Of a stretch of DNA of 64,000 nt, positions 24,238-34,357 are shown piece after piece (within the stretch, counting starts at the first letter, position 1; every line of letters starts with the position of its first letter). The stretch comes from Cunninghamella blakesleeana. Its lineage: Eukaryota > Mucoromycota > Mucoromycetes > Mucorales > Cunninghamellaceae. The notes below the pieces were generated by a model that was given only the letters and a program-made list of their open reading frames with translations, searched no databases and was not told the DNA's origin. Both the position numbers and the translations under genes were made by a program. Location: the NCBI GenBank assembly GCA_017871115.1, contig JAFCIZ010000001.1:2399501-2463500 (forward strand). The letters are read 5' to 3'.

Positions 24238-25187
24238 TTTTTTTTTTTTTTATATATCTATATCTTATTGTTGGAAGTGTATATCATATATAATTCTTTT
24301 TTTTATTTTTTTAAAAAAAATATAAAGGGAAAGCGAAAATCAAAAATTTCACTCTCAAAAGAAAAATTGGACAACATATCAATTTAAAATCCGCTAATAA
24401 AAACAACCTCCAGTATGCACTAACCTTATTATACTATTACTCTTTTTGCTTTTTTCTGATATGTATCATATCTTTAATAATCATTTTATATAAAAGTTAT
24501 TTATTTGATATAATAAATCAAAAAAAATTACTATTATCTTTAACTATATTATAAAAAATACATATACAAAGTTCACATCAATAGTACTAGTTTGAAGAAA
24601 AATCATTTAAAAACAAAGCACAAAACGGCAAAATATCAATTCAACATTATAAACAAAAAAAAAAGTAAAAAATCAAAGATATAAAACTGTCATTTGTTTC
24701 TTCAATGCAACCTTTTTTATAAATAACCTGTAACTTATAAAACATTGCTGAGAAAACCAAAATTTATAACGAGAGAGAGAAGGTTCACTTGAATGAAGAT
24801 TATCCAAATTAGGCAATCGATTTGGACCATCTAGTTTTATCATTTTGGAATGATTCAATTAGCATACTCCCGATATTACTTGTACAAATATATTATAAAC
24901 GAGTGCACTCAATTTATATTTATACCTTTCACTTTTTATTTTTTTATCAACTTGAATCAATATACAAAGTAAAATAATGTCATGTATTATTATGTACAAA
25001 TTATGCGCATGAATAAAATGACGTTTTTTTATTATTATTTATAAAAATATTAGTCTATATATTTATTTGAAAAAGCATATAACGGCTTATTTTAATTTAA
25101 TTTAATTTACAGAGTTATATACAAAAAAGAAAAAGAAAAAAGAAAAAAAAGAGCTACGCATACAAATCCAATTATTATTTTTTCTCT
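24238..25187. other. Intergenic region between WDR24 and truncated ferroxidase
   Basis: This 950-bp AT-rich spacer contains the WDR24 promoter and the 3' flank of the ferroxidase. It was checked for a missing ferroxidase membrane-anchor exon; none was seen on the minus strand. One small ORF (24673-24858) is listed separately. Confidence 0.5.
24673..24858 (-). CDS. Possible small protein, 61 aa, unrecognised
   Basis: Open frame starting at ATG 24858. The composition is more even than most chance frames in this AT-rich DNA (MIKLDGPNRLPNLDNLHSSE near the N-terminus, then an aromatic and basic C-terminal half). No domain, signal peptide or relative is recognised and no intron structure is needed. 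It may be chance; reported only as a candidate. Confidence 0.2.
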   Translation of the reverse strand: MNHSKMIKLDGPNRLPNLDNLHSSEPSLSRYKFWFSQQCFISYRLFIKKVALKKQMTVLYL

Positions 25188-27348
25188 TTATACTTTTTCT
25201 TTTGGAAAAATGCCATTTGGAGCACCCGTCAGATCTAAACCTAAATTACCGGCGGCATTACCAGACCAAGGAAGATTACCAGCAATACAAATATCTTTAA
25301 AAGCTTGGGGTAAAGACATACGTTGTTCGGCAATCTCAGGGGCTGTAATAATAGTAGCTGCCAATCCAGATTCCACATGCCAATCAATATGACAATGAAA
25401 GAACCAAGCACCAGGGTTATCAGCACGGAAGCGAAGAAGCACAAAAGAATTGGCATTAATTAAAATAGTATCACGACTCATAGGATTTTTGGACCATTCT
25501 ATTTTTGATTGATCATCATCTCCCATCCAAGTACCATTCCCACGACCTACCATATAAAATGTATACCCATGTAAATGAAAAGGATGACTACCATCGTCTA
25601 AATTTGTAACTGCAAGTTCTACAACTTCAAGATGTTTATATACAAACGCCATAGATTGAGGACCATATACATCCGCAATGGAAGAATAATTATTACCAAT
25701 CGTTAACATAGTATTTAATGATGGGACGTTTGGTTGTAAATATGGAACGTTATTAAAATAGCCACGATTGAATCCATCCGTAGTAATACCAAAATCAAAG
25801 GTTAAATTAGTGGACCGATCAGGTTTGGGAAGAATGCCGGTGGAATTGATTAATGGAACTAAAGTAAAATCATCAAACGTACTAGCCGTACCGATATCTT
25901 GACTAGGTGCAAAGTGTTGATGCTTAGCATTATAATAAATAGGTGCAGTATAGTCTATTTTTTTTTAAAAAAAAATAAAAACAAAAATAAAAAATAAATG
26001 AGAAATTATGATATAAGACTATAAAAATAAAAAAATAAAAAGAATATGATAATGTGTATGGCTATTTTTCATTTCATTTTATAACTTACTTAATTGTAAA
26101 TCTTTAGGATAGTCGTCATACATATCAGGATCTAAATCAGCATGTAAATAATAATTAAGTTTTGTTGAGTTTTTAGCAGTAACAATAGCAGAAATACGTT
26201 GAGCAGCAGTTAAATAAATACTATCTACAGGAGTACGTTGGGTTTCTACACCATCTACTTCAATAATATCCAAAAGGTGGTCATCGATACTAATATAGAA
26301 AGTACTGAAACCAGACATATTAATGAATCTTAAACGGTATTGTTTTCCAGGGACAAAAGTAAAATTACTATCCGCGTGATCATTAATTAAACCAGATTGA
26401 GGGACTGGCTCAACACCTTCAGTATTATTTACATTTAAAAAAGTCTTTAAGTTTTCAGAACTTTGATTATGATACCAATCTAATTGTATTCAATATTATT
26501 ATTATTATTATTATTTAAAAAAAAAAAAAAAAAAAAAAAATAGAGAGAGTAGTTGAGAAAAAGGTGCTCATTTCTATTATTTTCGTTCAGTTATATAATT
26601 TCTTATATCTATATAAATATATATTACCTGAAACAGTAACAATAACTTCTTCATCATATTGATAAGTTTCATTTTTGTTATGAAGAATCAAAGGAGCACG
26701 TAAACCATCCATGTATTGACCCTATTTAAAAAATAAATGATAAAAAAATCATATTAGTATTATTTATTATTTAATTGTAATACTGACGATAATATAATAA
26801 TATAGCAATAAAATGCAACCTACCATATAATGACTATGGATCCAGTAAGTACCATGTTGAGTAATATTGAATTCATAAGTTAACTTGTGATCTGGTGGTA
26901 TAGCACACTAGGTAATGATAAAAAATATGAGTTTAAAAAAATGCTTTTAAAAGGCATATATAAATACATTTTTAAAAAAAATCTACCTGTGTGACCCCAA
27001 CTACTCCATCCATAAAGTTAGTACCATTTTGAAATAAACCATGAGCATGAAGGGAAGCTGGTTCATCTAACTGATTATGAACATTGATCGATATAGTATC
27101 ACCTATTGTTGCATAAAGAGGTGGTGGTCTATTAAAAATAAATAAATAAATACAAATGTATGATCTCTTTTTTTTCTTTTCCTTTCTTTTTTTTTTGTTA
27201 CTTACGGCCATTTCCCATTGACACCTACTACTTTACGTTCAAATAATTGATCTGGGTTAGCTTTTGTACTAGTAAGGTTCCAGTCATATCTTACTATTTC
27301 ACCAAGAGTTATCCCAATAAACAATGATAGCAAACTTAATAAGCGCAT
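25188..27348 (-). CDS. FET3-type multicopper ferroxidase lacking the C-terminal membrane anchor
   Basis: Ferroxidase that would oxidise Fe2+ for uptake by an FTR1 permease. Exons 27348-27206, 27128-26987, 26907-26824, 26721-26628, 26479-26090 and 25954-25188 give 539 aa. It has a signal peptide ([19 protein letters not shown]) and the four copper-binding blocks: [27 protein letters not shown] and [10 protein letters not shown]. The C-terminus ends [12 protein letters not shown], whereas the paralogue at 34358-36716 continues through a transmembrane helix. The first five exon lengths match the paralogue exactly (143, 142 = 124+18, 84, 94, 390) except that the intron after MDG is absent. It is probably a soluble, secreted form, or a degenerating copy. 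No frameshift or internal stop is seen. Confidence 0.92.
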
Positions 27349-29023
27349 ATTGAATAGACCTTAATGATAGAATGAAAATAAAAAAGAAAAACATTTTTTT
27401 AAAAAAAAAATGACACCCTTTCTTATACTCTTTATTGCACCCAATTATCGTAAATAAAATGAAGTTTTATTAATACTTGTATACCAAATTAGGAACTTAC
27501 GTACATGGAAAAATCTTTAAAAATACCTCAGGTAAAAAAAAGAAAAAAAAGATGATGGAATAAAAATGTATGGCCAAGTTTTATTCTATCGCCTGGTATA
27601 TTTAAAACATAATGCTTACTAAATTTTTCTTCCCTTAACCTCCAATCGATAAAAATAACAAAATGAATGTATAATAAAAATAAATGGATGTTGCGTAGCG
27701 CCAAGATAAAAAATGATCAAATTAGGTTTTTTTTTCAGAAATGAATATTATTTATATATATTGTAGTTTAATATCCAACTGTCAACTGATAAAAAAAAAA
27801 AAAGAATCTGGGTTACAAATGACAGAATAGAAATATCTATAATAGAAAAAGAGCTATATGAACTATGTGTAGGGTATCATCATTAAAAAAAAAACATCTT
27901 AGAATTAAATAGTATTTATATGTATTGTAGCTTGATATTAGTCTATAATTTCATTTAAAAAAAATTGGTGTAGAGAAGCAGTTATAATAGAAAGCCAAGG
28001 TTTCAGAAAAATAAAAAAACTTGTATATATGGTCATAGCCGAAAAAAATATAATAAGTAAAAAAGCTCTATAAATGAATAGTTTTTTATACATGCTGTAA
28101 ATCAATATTAACCAATGGGCTGATAAAAAAAATCGATACTGAATTTTGTATTATAGTCGAAATAGTTTCATAATAGCTATATATTATATTTCTCAGGTTT
28201 ATTCATATCATATGTATTCTCATAATCAATTTAATTCGACTCTTATCATTTCCTTTGATAAAAATCTACAGTTTTGACCTAAAAAAAATTGGGCGATAAT
28301 ATATCTTCTGAGCTTGATATACAGTTTTGTAATATATAAATACATATAATAATAACGTCCAGTAATGTATAAAAAGATTGATATTTCCTTATATGGGTAA
28401 AAACAAAAAAAAAAAACAAATATAAGCTAATCATTAAAAACATATGATAATTAAAAGACCAAATTTTCAACGTATAAATACTCTTATTTTTTTATTTAAA
28501 ACTTATTGCTCATTTAATAAAGCCTATGTTGATAATAACAATAGTGATAATAGTAGTAAATAAAATTGAGCTGGGTTTAACAAAAAAAATTTTTTTTTAT
28601 CTATTTTAATCTTTCGTATCAGATTTAAATTATTTATCTATTGATTTCATACAAGGTACTTGTGTATATTTCATATAAATACTATTGTTAATAATGAAAT
28701 AAAAAATAAAAATAATAAATGATCTTGCACATTCTAATTATTTGAAAAAGCATATCATTGATTATTGTTTGATCAAAAAACCTTATTTATTGTCAGTTTT
28801 TAACCCCCATTCTTTTTTTTTTAAAGAAATATGAAACAGTTAGTTTTATTTCCTTGTATATTTATTTGTTTAATCTGTTGTTGAACAAAGAACAATAACT
28901 TTCATAAAAAAATCACATGATTTTATTCTTCTTTTCTTCTTTTCTCTTCTTTTCTTTCTTTATTTTATATTATACAAATATTTATATGTTATATGTTATT
29001 TATATTAATCACTTATTGCTAAA

Positions 29024-29032
29024 TTATCTGAT
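29024..29032 (-). promoter_or_regulatory. Iron-GATA consensus site (TTATCTGAT, reverse of ATCAGATAA)
   Basis: Exact match to ATCWGATAA, the site bound by fungal iron-sensing GATA repressors (SreA/Fep1/Urbs1 group). It lies about 280 bp past the stop of the FTR1 gene at 29315-30656 and about 1.7 kb upstream of the ferroxidase start at 27348. Its target gene is uncertain. Confidence 0.45.
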
Positions 29033-29157
29033 CAAAAGTATTTTCCCATATTTATATTTTAACTTTTTTCGTGTCATACTTTTGGTGTTACTCTAATCAT
29101 CATAAGATCATCATTTATATTGTCGGTTAAAATCGGTTGATTTTTTATTATTACTCG

Positions 29158-29166
29158 ATCAGATAA
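29158..29166 (+). promoter_or_regulatory. Iron-GATA consensus site (ATCAGATAA)
   Basis: Exact ATCWGATAA match, 126 bp from the site at 29024. Together they form a pair in the FTR1/FET3 spacer. Functional assignment is inferred from the family consensus and the iron-gene context. Confidence 0.45.
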
Positions 29167-29314
29167 CTGAGGAGTTTTAAAAAAATATACTAATATATAT
29201 AAAAAAAATAATGTATAAATGAAGTAAATTAAAAGTAAAAGAGTAACTATAGTAAAAATATATATATATATATATGTAATAAGTAGTAATAAATATACAA
29301 GTGTAGGATATCAT

Positions 29315-30656
29315 CTAGTCTTTTCTTTCAACTTGAGCTTTAGCGGCGTTAGCTTCAATGTCTGATTCATCAGTAGTAGTGATATGTTCCCCAGTAATAA
29401 TCGCATCTTTATTTATATAGTGTTTAGCATTTTCTAAAGCTTCATCCGGATTAGAAATGTAATATTCACCTCTTTCCGCTTTTTGAATAGCTGCTCTTCG
29501 TTGTTTAAATAATGAATACAATAAATAGAGTGAGATAAGAATCCAGTAAAGACAATAACTGACGATGGTGCCAATTGTCCAAGTATTGTTCCAACCTAAA
29601 ATGGAGTTAAAGATTTGATATCCACCAGTAGAGGCATTAAACTGTTCAGGGTTACCATAGTCTACATGTAAAACACTCTTTGATACATTACAAGTACAAA
29701 AAAATAAAATAAAAGATGAGGTTAGCCTGGTCATAAGTCTTACCTTTTTCCTTCTCTTTCTCTTTCTCTTTTATATTTTTTTATTAACGCCCGTTTTTTA
29801 TTATTTCTCTTTTTTTTTTTTAAAAAATAATAATAATAAGAATTAGAGTACTTACAGTGGTTACTTTATAAGGGATCACATCACCACCTTCTTCAGCAGC
29901 TTCTCCACCAATGACCTTATTCCAAGAATATTGCTCAAAGAACCCAACAGCTTTTGACATCAAACCGGCAGCGACCAAATATAGAATAATCGTAGATATA
30001 ATAAAAAACCATCTTAAATGAAGCATAGAACCACCACGATAAATAATAAATCCAATCAAAGCTCCACATATAATACCCATAATAACAGCAATAGGAATGG
30101 ATCTAGCTTGAGCATTTAAAGAGACACCACCAATAAAGACGACAGCTTCTAATCCTTCACGTAAAACCGTAAAAAAAGGCAATAAAAAGAAGGCATATTT
30201 TTGCATCCAGCGTTTCAAGGCTTCTCTTTTCTTTACCTTTTCTTTATTGTCTAGTTGTTCCTTCTTTTGTTGATCTGCTTCCAAAGCTTTTGCTAGCTTT
30301 AGCTTCCATTTTTCTTGCATTTTTTCTACTTTTAACATAGCCAAACCCATAACAGTAATCATAATAGTCGCTATTAAAGAAAAGACACCTTCCCAAAGCA
30401 GTTCTGCACTTGCCCACAGGTCTGAAAGTACCGTGTAGTATACTGCTATAAAGGCGCCCCCAATTAATAAACATATAATAAATCCAACCAAAGAGCCAAT
30501 CCACACTTGTTTTCTTAATTTTTTATAAACCACTGTATCATCTTGAAACGCCTTTTTTAAAAAAGATAATAAAACTGAGACAATAATAGCTATTTCCGTT
30601 GTTTCACGAAATAGAATAAAAAAGATAGGTACATTGAATAAATCTTCAGCCGCCAT
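29315..30656 (-). CDS. FTR1: High-affinity iron permease FTR1, copy A
   Basis: Plasma-membrane permease that takes up Fe3+ produced by a FET3 ferroxidase. Exons 30656-29856 and 29677-29315 give 387 aa. Start MAAEDLFNVP was chosen because copy B begins identically; an upstream in-frame ATG at 30707 only adds leader-like Phe/Leu. Both essential REXXE motifs are present: RETTE at 17-21 and REGLE at 166-170. About seven hydrophobic helices are visible, with a charged Lys/Glu/Gln-rich loop (residues 115-150) that is longer than in copy B. The last helix is followed by a Lys/Glu cytoplasmic tail ending AKAQVERKD. The single intron uses an AAG acceptor; no other in-frame choice restores similarity to copy B. 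Confidence 0.94.
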
Positions 30657-31052
30657 TTCAAAATAAAAATATAAAAAAAGAGATAGGGAATAAAGAAATA
30701 CAAGCAAGCTGTTTTTATTTTTCTTTTTTACGATTTATTTAGTATTGTTATTAAAATATAAAATATGTTTTTTTAAAAAAAAGTGAAAGGGAAGAAAAAA
30801 AGTGGCGTTGGGGAAAAAAAAAAAATCTTTAAAAGGGTCATATAACCAAAAATGGAATTTTCGGAGATCGAAATATTTTCTTTTGTTCGTTTTAAGTTAA
30901 AAAGCCGATAGGTACATTTTTTTTTAATCATGATTTTATTTTTTTTATTTTATCATTACTGCAATAAAAAATCAAACATTTTATAATATAATAAATATAT
31001 AATAATTATAATGTATTTTATTTAAAAACTATATATATTTCATTAATATTAC

Positions 31053-31113
<61 letters not shown>
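31053..31113 (+). repeat. (ATT)n microsatellite, about 20 units
   Basis: Uninterrupted ATT repeat, the longest microsatellite in the window, about 400 bp upstream of FTR1 copy A. Confidence 0.9.
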
Positions 31114-31729
31114 TACTAGTTTTGCTCATGACCCTGATAATCAAATAAGATTGGCTATTGTGCTAATATAATAGGGAATAATGAAAATAAACGAAATATA
31201 TGGATCATGGATAAGATATATTTGATCATAAAAAAAGCTGATAACAAAACAAGTGAACTTATATATTCTGAAAGCAGAATATATATGAAGTAACTGGAGT
31301 CGTCATATTCAAGCAACATATTAAGTTTAATATTTTTTTTTATCAAAGTGACGGTTTCTAAGTAATCACAATCAATTTATGTTATTTTGTTTAAACCCTG
31401 TTAAATTTACACCCCTTATGAATTATTTCAAGAGTTATTGAAACTATTAACTACAATATAATAATAATGATAATATATCGATACAATTATAACTATGCAT
31501 TGATGTAGTAGATAGTGAGAGACCAATAATAAATAGATTGGCTATGGTTTTATTAAATCTAAAGTTATGCTTGCCTTTTTTTAATATACAAACTCTTTTT
31601 TTTAAATAAATCGGATAACAATAATTACACATGAATAAGATTACAACTAAAAGAGTAATTTTGATATTTTGGATCTTGGTAAAGATTAGATGGAAATGTC
31701 CATATTTTGATCAAAACAAATGGTGAGAA

Positions 31730-31778
31730 TTTTTTTTTTTTTTTTTTTTTTTTTTTTGATTTTTAAAATAGTCACATG

Positions 31779-31810
<32 letters not shown>
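31730..31810 (+). repeat. Poly-T (28 nt) followed by (AT)n(GT)n tract
   Basis: T run at 31730-31757, a short unique stretch, then AT repeats running into GT repeats at 31779-31810. Likely length-polymorphic. Confidence 0.85.
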
Positions 31811-32267
31811 ATAATTTACTGTTCATTGTTAAACAAAGAGATCAATACATAAATAAATATAAATAAGTCATATACATTTTTTAAAGTACGTCATTCTTAA
31901 ATTGAATAAAATAAAAAAACAAGTACAATGAAATATAAAAACTGGTCTCCAATTGTGATGGTATCAAAAAAAAGTCTATTTATTTGTGCGTGTGTACATT
32001 TGATTTATGTTTATTTTTTTAGAGTTTACGTATCAGATTCTTTAAAGAGTATAATATTTTTTTTTATTGTAAGATCAAAATAATAATAATAAAAATAATA
32101 ATAAAAAAAAATAATACTAAATAAAGTGGGGAGAGAAAGAGCGTGTGAATGATTAAACATAAATATATAAATAATAAATAAATAATAGTGATAGTAAGAG
32201 TAATTAATATACAATATATAATACAATATTATAATAAAAAATTGAAAGAATGATTAATTGTATTTTT

Positions 32268-33559
32268 TTAAACTTTTGATTTTTCTATATCAGAAGAATC
32301 CACTTCATGATTAGCACCAACAATAATGCCTTCTTGATTAACATATTGTCTAGCATCTTCTAAGGCTTTATCAGCATCAGGAATATAATATTCACCTTTT
32401 TTAGCTTTTTGAATAGCGATTCTTCGTTGTTTAAAGTAAGAATAAACCAAGTAAAGAGAAACCAAAATCCAATAAAGACAATAACTAACAATAGTACCAA
32501 TTGTCCAAACATTATTCCAACCTAAGATGGCATTGAAGATTTGATAACCTCCGTTACCTCCCTATAAAATAAAAATTAAAAGTAAAATTAATTTATTTTT
32601 CTTTTTCTTTTTTTTTTTTTTTTGGTGTTTTGGGTACTTACCTCTTTCTGTTCTGGGTCGCCTACCGAGGAATAAAATACCGACTAATGGGTATGTTAAA
32701 AATATATAAAAAATAAGTATGAAATTAGACTATATGAATCTTTTTATAATTCAACTATTTTTTTTTATTAGTAACTTACAGTAGTAACTTTATAAGTAAT
32801 GACATCACCACCTTCTTCAGCAGCTTCTCCACCAATGACTTGATTCCAAGAATATTGTTCGAAATAGCCAACAGCTTTTGACATCAATCCAGCAGCCACT
32901 AAATAAAGAATAATAGTAGAAAAGATAAAGAACCATTGTAATTTAAGCATGGAACCACCACGATAAATAATATAACCAACCAAACAACCGCAAATAATAC
33001 CCATAATAACAGCAATAGGGATAGAGCGAGCTTGTACGTTTAAAGAAACACCACCAATAAAGACAACAGCTTCTAATCCTTCACGTAAAACCGTAATGAA
33101 AGGTAACATAAAAAAGGAATATTTTTTCAACCAATTTTTAAATTTAGAACGTTTATTTGCATGATCATGTTTTCCACTGGCTTCCATGGCTTTGGCTAAC
33201 TTTAATTTCCATTTTTCTTGAATTGCATTGGCTTTTAACATAGCTAGACCCATAACTGTAATCATAATGGTTGCAATCAATGAAAATACACCTTCCCAAA
33301 TATCTTCACTTGCACCCCATATATCATTAAGAACTGTATACCAAACGCCAATGAAGGCACCACCAATAATTAAACAAATAATAAAACCAATCAAAGAACC
33401 AACCCAGACTTGCTTTCGTAATTTTTTATAAACTGCAGTATCATCTTCAAAAGTTTGTTTTAGAAAAGATAAAAGAATTGAAACAATGATGGCTGCTTCA
33501 GTGGTTTCACGGAAAAGGATAAAAAAGATAGGCACATTAAATAAATCTTCAGCTGCCAT
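32268..33559 (-). CDS. FTR1: High-affinity iron permease FTR1, copy B
   Basis: Second FTR1 permease, head-to-head with the complete FET3 at 34358. Exons 33559-32780, 32683-32642 and 32561-32268 give 371 aa. REXXE motifs are RETTE at 17-21 and REGLE at 159-163. The loop after helix 3 is shorter than in copy A and contains a HDHANK segment. Exon 2 is only 42 nt (14 codons); the corresponding sequence in copy A lies within one exon, so copy B carries one extra intron. The C-terminal tail (ENARQ-like region, SSDIEKSKV end) is shorter. The divergent arrangement around three iron-GATA sites is the classic layout of co-regulated FTR1/FET3 pairs, so this is the likely main permease partner of FET3 at 34358. 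Confidence 0.95.
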
Positions 33560-33826
33560 GGTTTTTTTTTTGAAAAAGGAAAATAAAATAGATTAAAGTA
33601 AAGAGAAAAAAAATAGAAAGAAAGAAAGGAAAAGGGAAAATGATTAAAAAAAAGGATGAAGGAAAAAAAAAAAAAGAGGTCAAAAATTTTTTTATATATA
33701 AACATTCTCTAAATGATGCTAAACCCCGTCAAACAATCTGATTATAAAAATATTACTTATTTTTTTATATATTTTATTTCTTATTAAGTATATATCTTTT
33801 TATTTTATAATAGGTAAATTTTCTCC

Positions 33827-33835
33827 ATCTGATAA
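33827..33835 (+). promoter_or_regulatory. Iron-GATA consensus site (ATCTGATAA)
   Basis: Exact ATCWGATAA match 268 bp upstream of the FTR1 copy B ATG. Confidence 0.6.
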
Positions 33836-33983
33836 GCTTATATTTATGACTGATAATCAACTTTATTGAGAAAAAATTTTTTTTATTATCCAGGAATAGT
33901 AATATCCTTACTATCGGAGGTGCGTCATTTACTTTTGATCAAATAAAATGAAAAAAGAATGGTTCTATAAATTCCATTTTTTT

Positions 33984-33992
33984 TTATCAGAT
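33984..33992 (-). promoter_or_regulatory. Iron-GATA consensus site (TTATCAGAT, reverse of ATCTGATAA)
   Basis: Exact reverse-strand ATCWGATAA match near the middle of the divergent promoter. Confidence 0.6.
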
Positions 33993-34226
33993 CTATTGGA
34001 TCTTTTGAATAAAATTATTCAAAAATGGCTATTTTATACAATGATCATGGATATTATCAGCGGAGATGAAAAATTTTTAATCTTTTAAAAAAAATCATCA
34101 GATTTGTTACATGTTGCAAAAAAAGAAAAAAATTTTTTTTGTTCTTTATTGATATCTTTTTGATTTTCTTTTTTTTAAAGCCCAGAATTGGAGTTTGACT
34201 CGGGGTCATTCATTTTGTGTTCCTTT

Positions 34227-34235
34227 ATCAGATAA
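34227..34235 (+). promoter_or_regulatory. Iron-GATA consensus site (ATCAGATAA)
   Basis: Exact ATCWGATAA match 123 bp upstream of the FET3 ATG, well placed to control FET3. Confidence 0.6.
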
Positions 34236-34357
34236 TGTTTTTTTTCAGATTTAAACTTTAATATATATTTCTTTTTTTTTCTTTCTCTTTTTTTTTCTCT
34301 TTTCTCTTTTTCTTTTTTTCTTTTTATTACTTTTTGATCGACTATTTATCATATAAT

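Larger units (their letters stand above)
27349..29314. other. Long intergenic region upstream of truncated ferroxidase
   Basis: Nearly 2 kb of AT-rich DNA. Two exact ATCWGATAA iron-GATA consensus sites lie at 29024-29032 (minus orientation) and 29158-29166, with weaker CTGATAA sites near 27784 and 28119. A GCG-rich island GCGTAGCGCCAA lies at 27693-27704. No gene recognised; a 63-codon frame at 28279-28470 is low-complexity. Confidence 0.5.
30657..32267. other. Intergenic region between FTR1 copies
   Basis: This 1.6-kb spacer is the promoter side of FTR1 copy A. It contains a 61-bp ATT microsatellite (31053-31113), a 28-nt T run (31730-31757) followed by an AT/GT run (31779-31810). I found no exact ATCWGATAA site within it, only partial CTGATAA sites near 31133 and 31229. 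No gene recognised. Confidence 0.5.
33560..34357. promoter_or_regulatory. Shared divergent promoter of FTR1 copy B and complete FET3
   Basis: This 798-bp region lies between two start codons of an iron permease and its ferroxidase. Three exact ATCWGATAA sites occur (33827-33835, 33984-33992 reverse, 34227-34235), with additional half or one-mismatch sites near 34054 (TTATCAG) and 34096 (TCATCAGAT). Pyrimidine-rich runs just upstream of the FET3 start (34258-34330) look like a fungal core promoter. Iron-dependent repression by a SreA/Fep1-type GATA factor is inferred. Confidence 0.7.

Noticed and set aside
24238..25187. A hidden terminal exon restoring the membrane anchor of the leftward FET3
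   Set aside because: No hydrophobic helix-coding segment with a suitable acceptor was found on the minus strand in this spacer.
28279..28470. 63-codon minus-strand frame in the ferroxidase upstream region
   Set aside because: Low-complexity hydrophobic and aromatic composition, no intron support, no family features.
31155..32226. Small minus-strand frames between the FTR1 copies
   Set aside because: Short, Tyr/Ile/Phe-rich translations of AT-rich DNA without coding signature.
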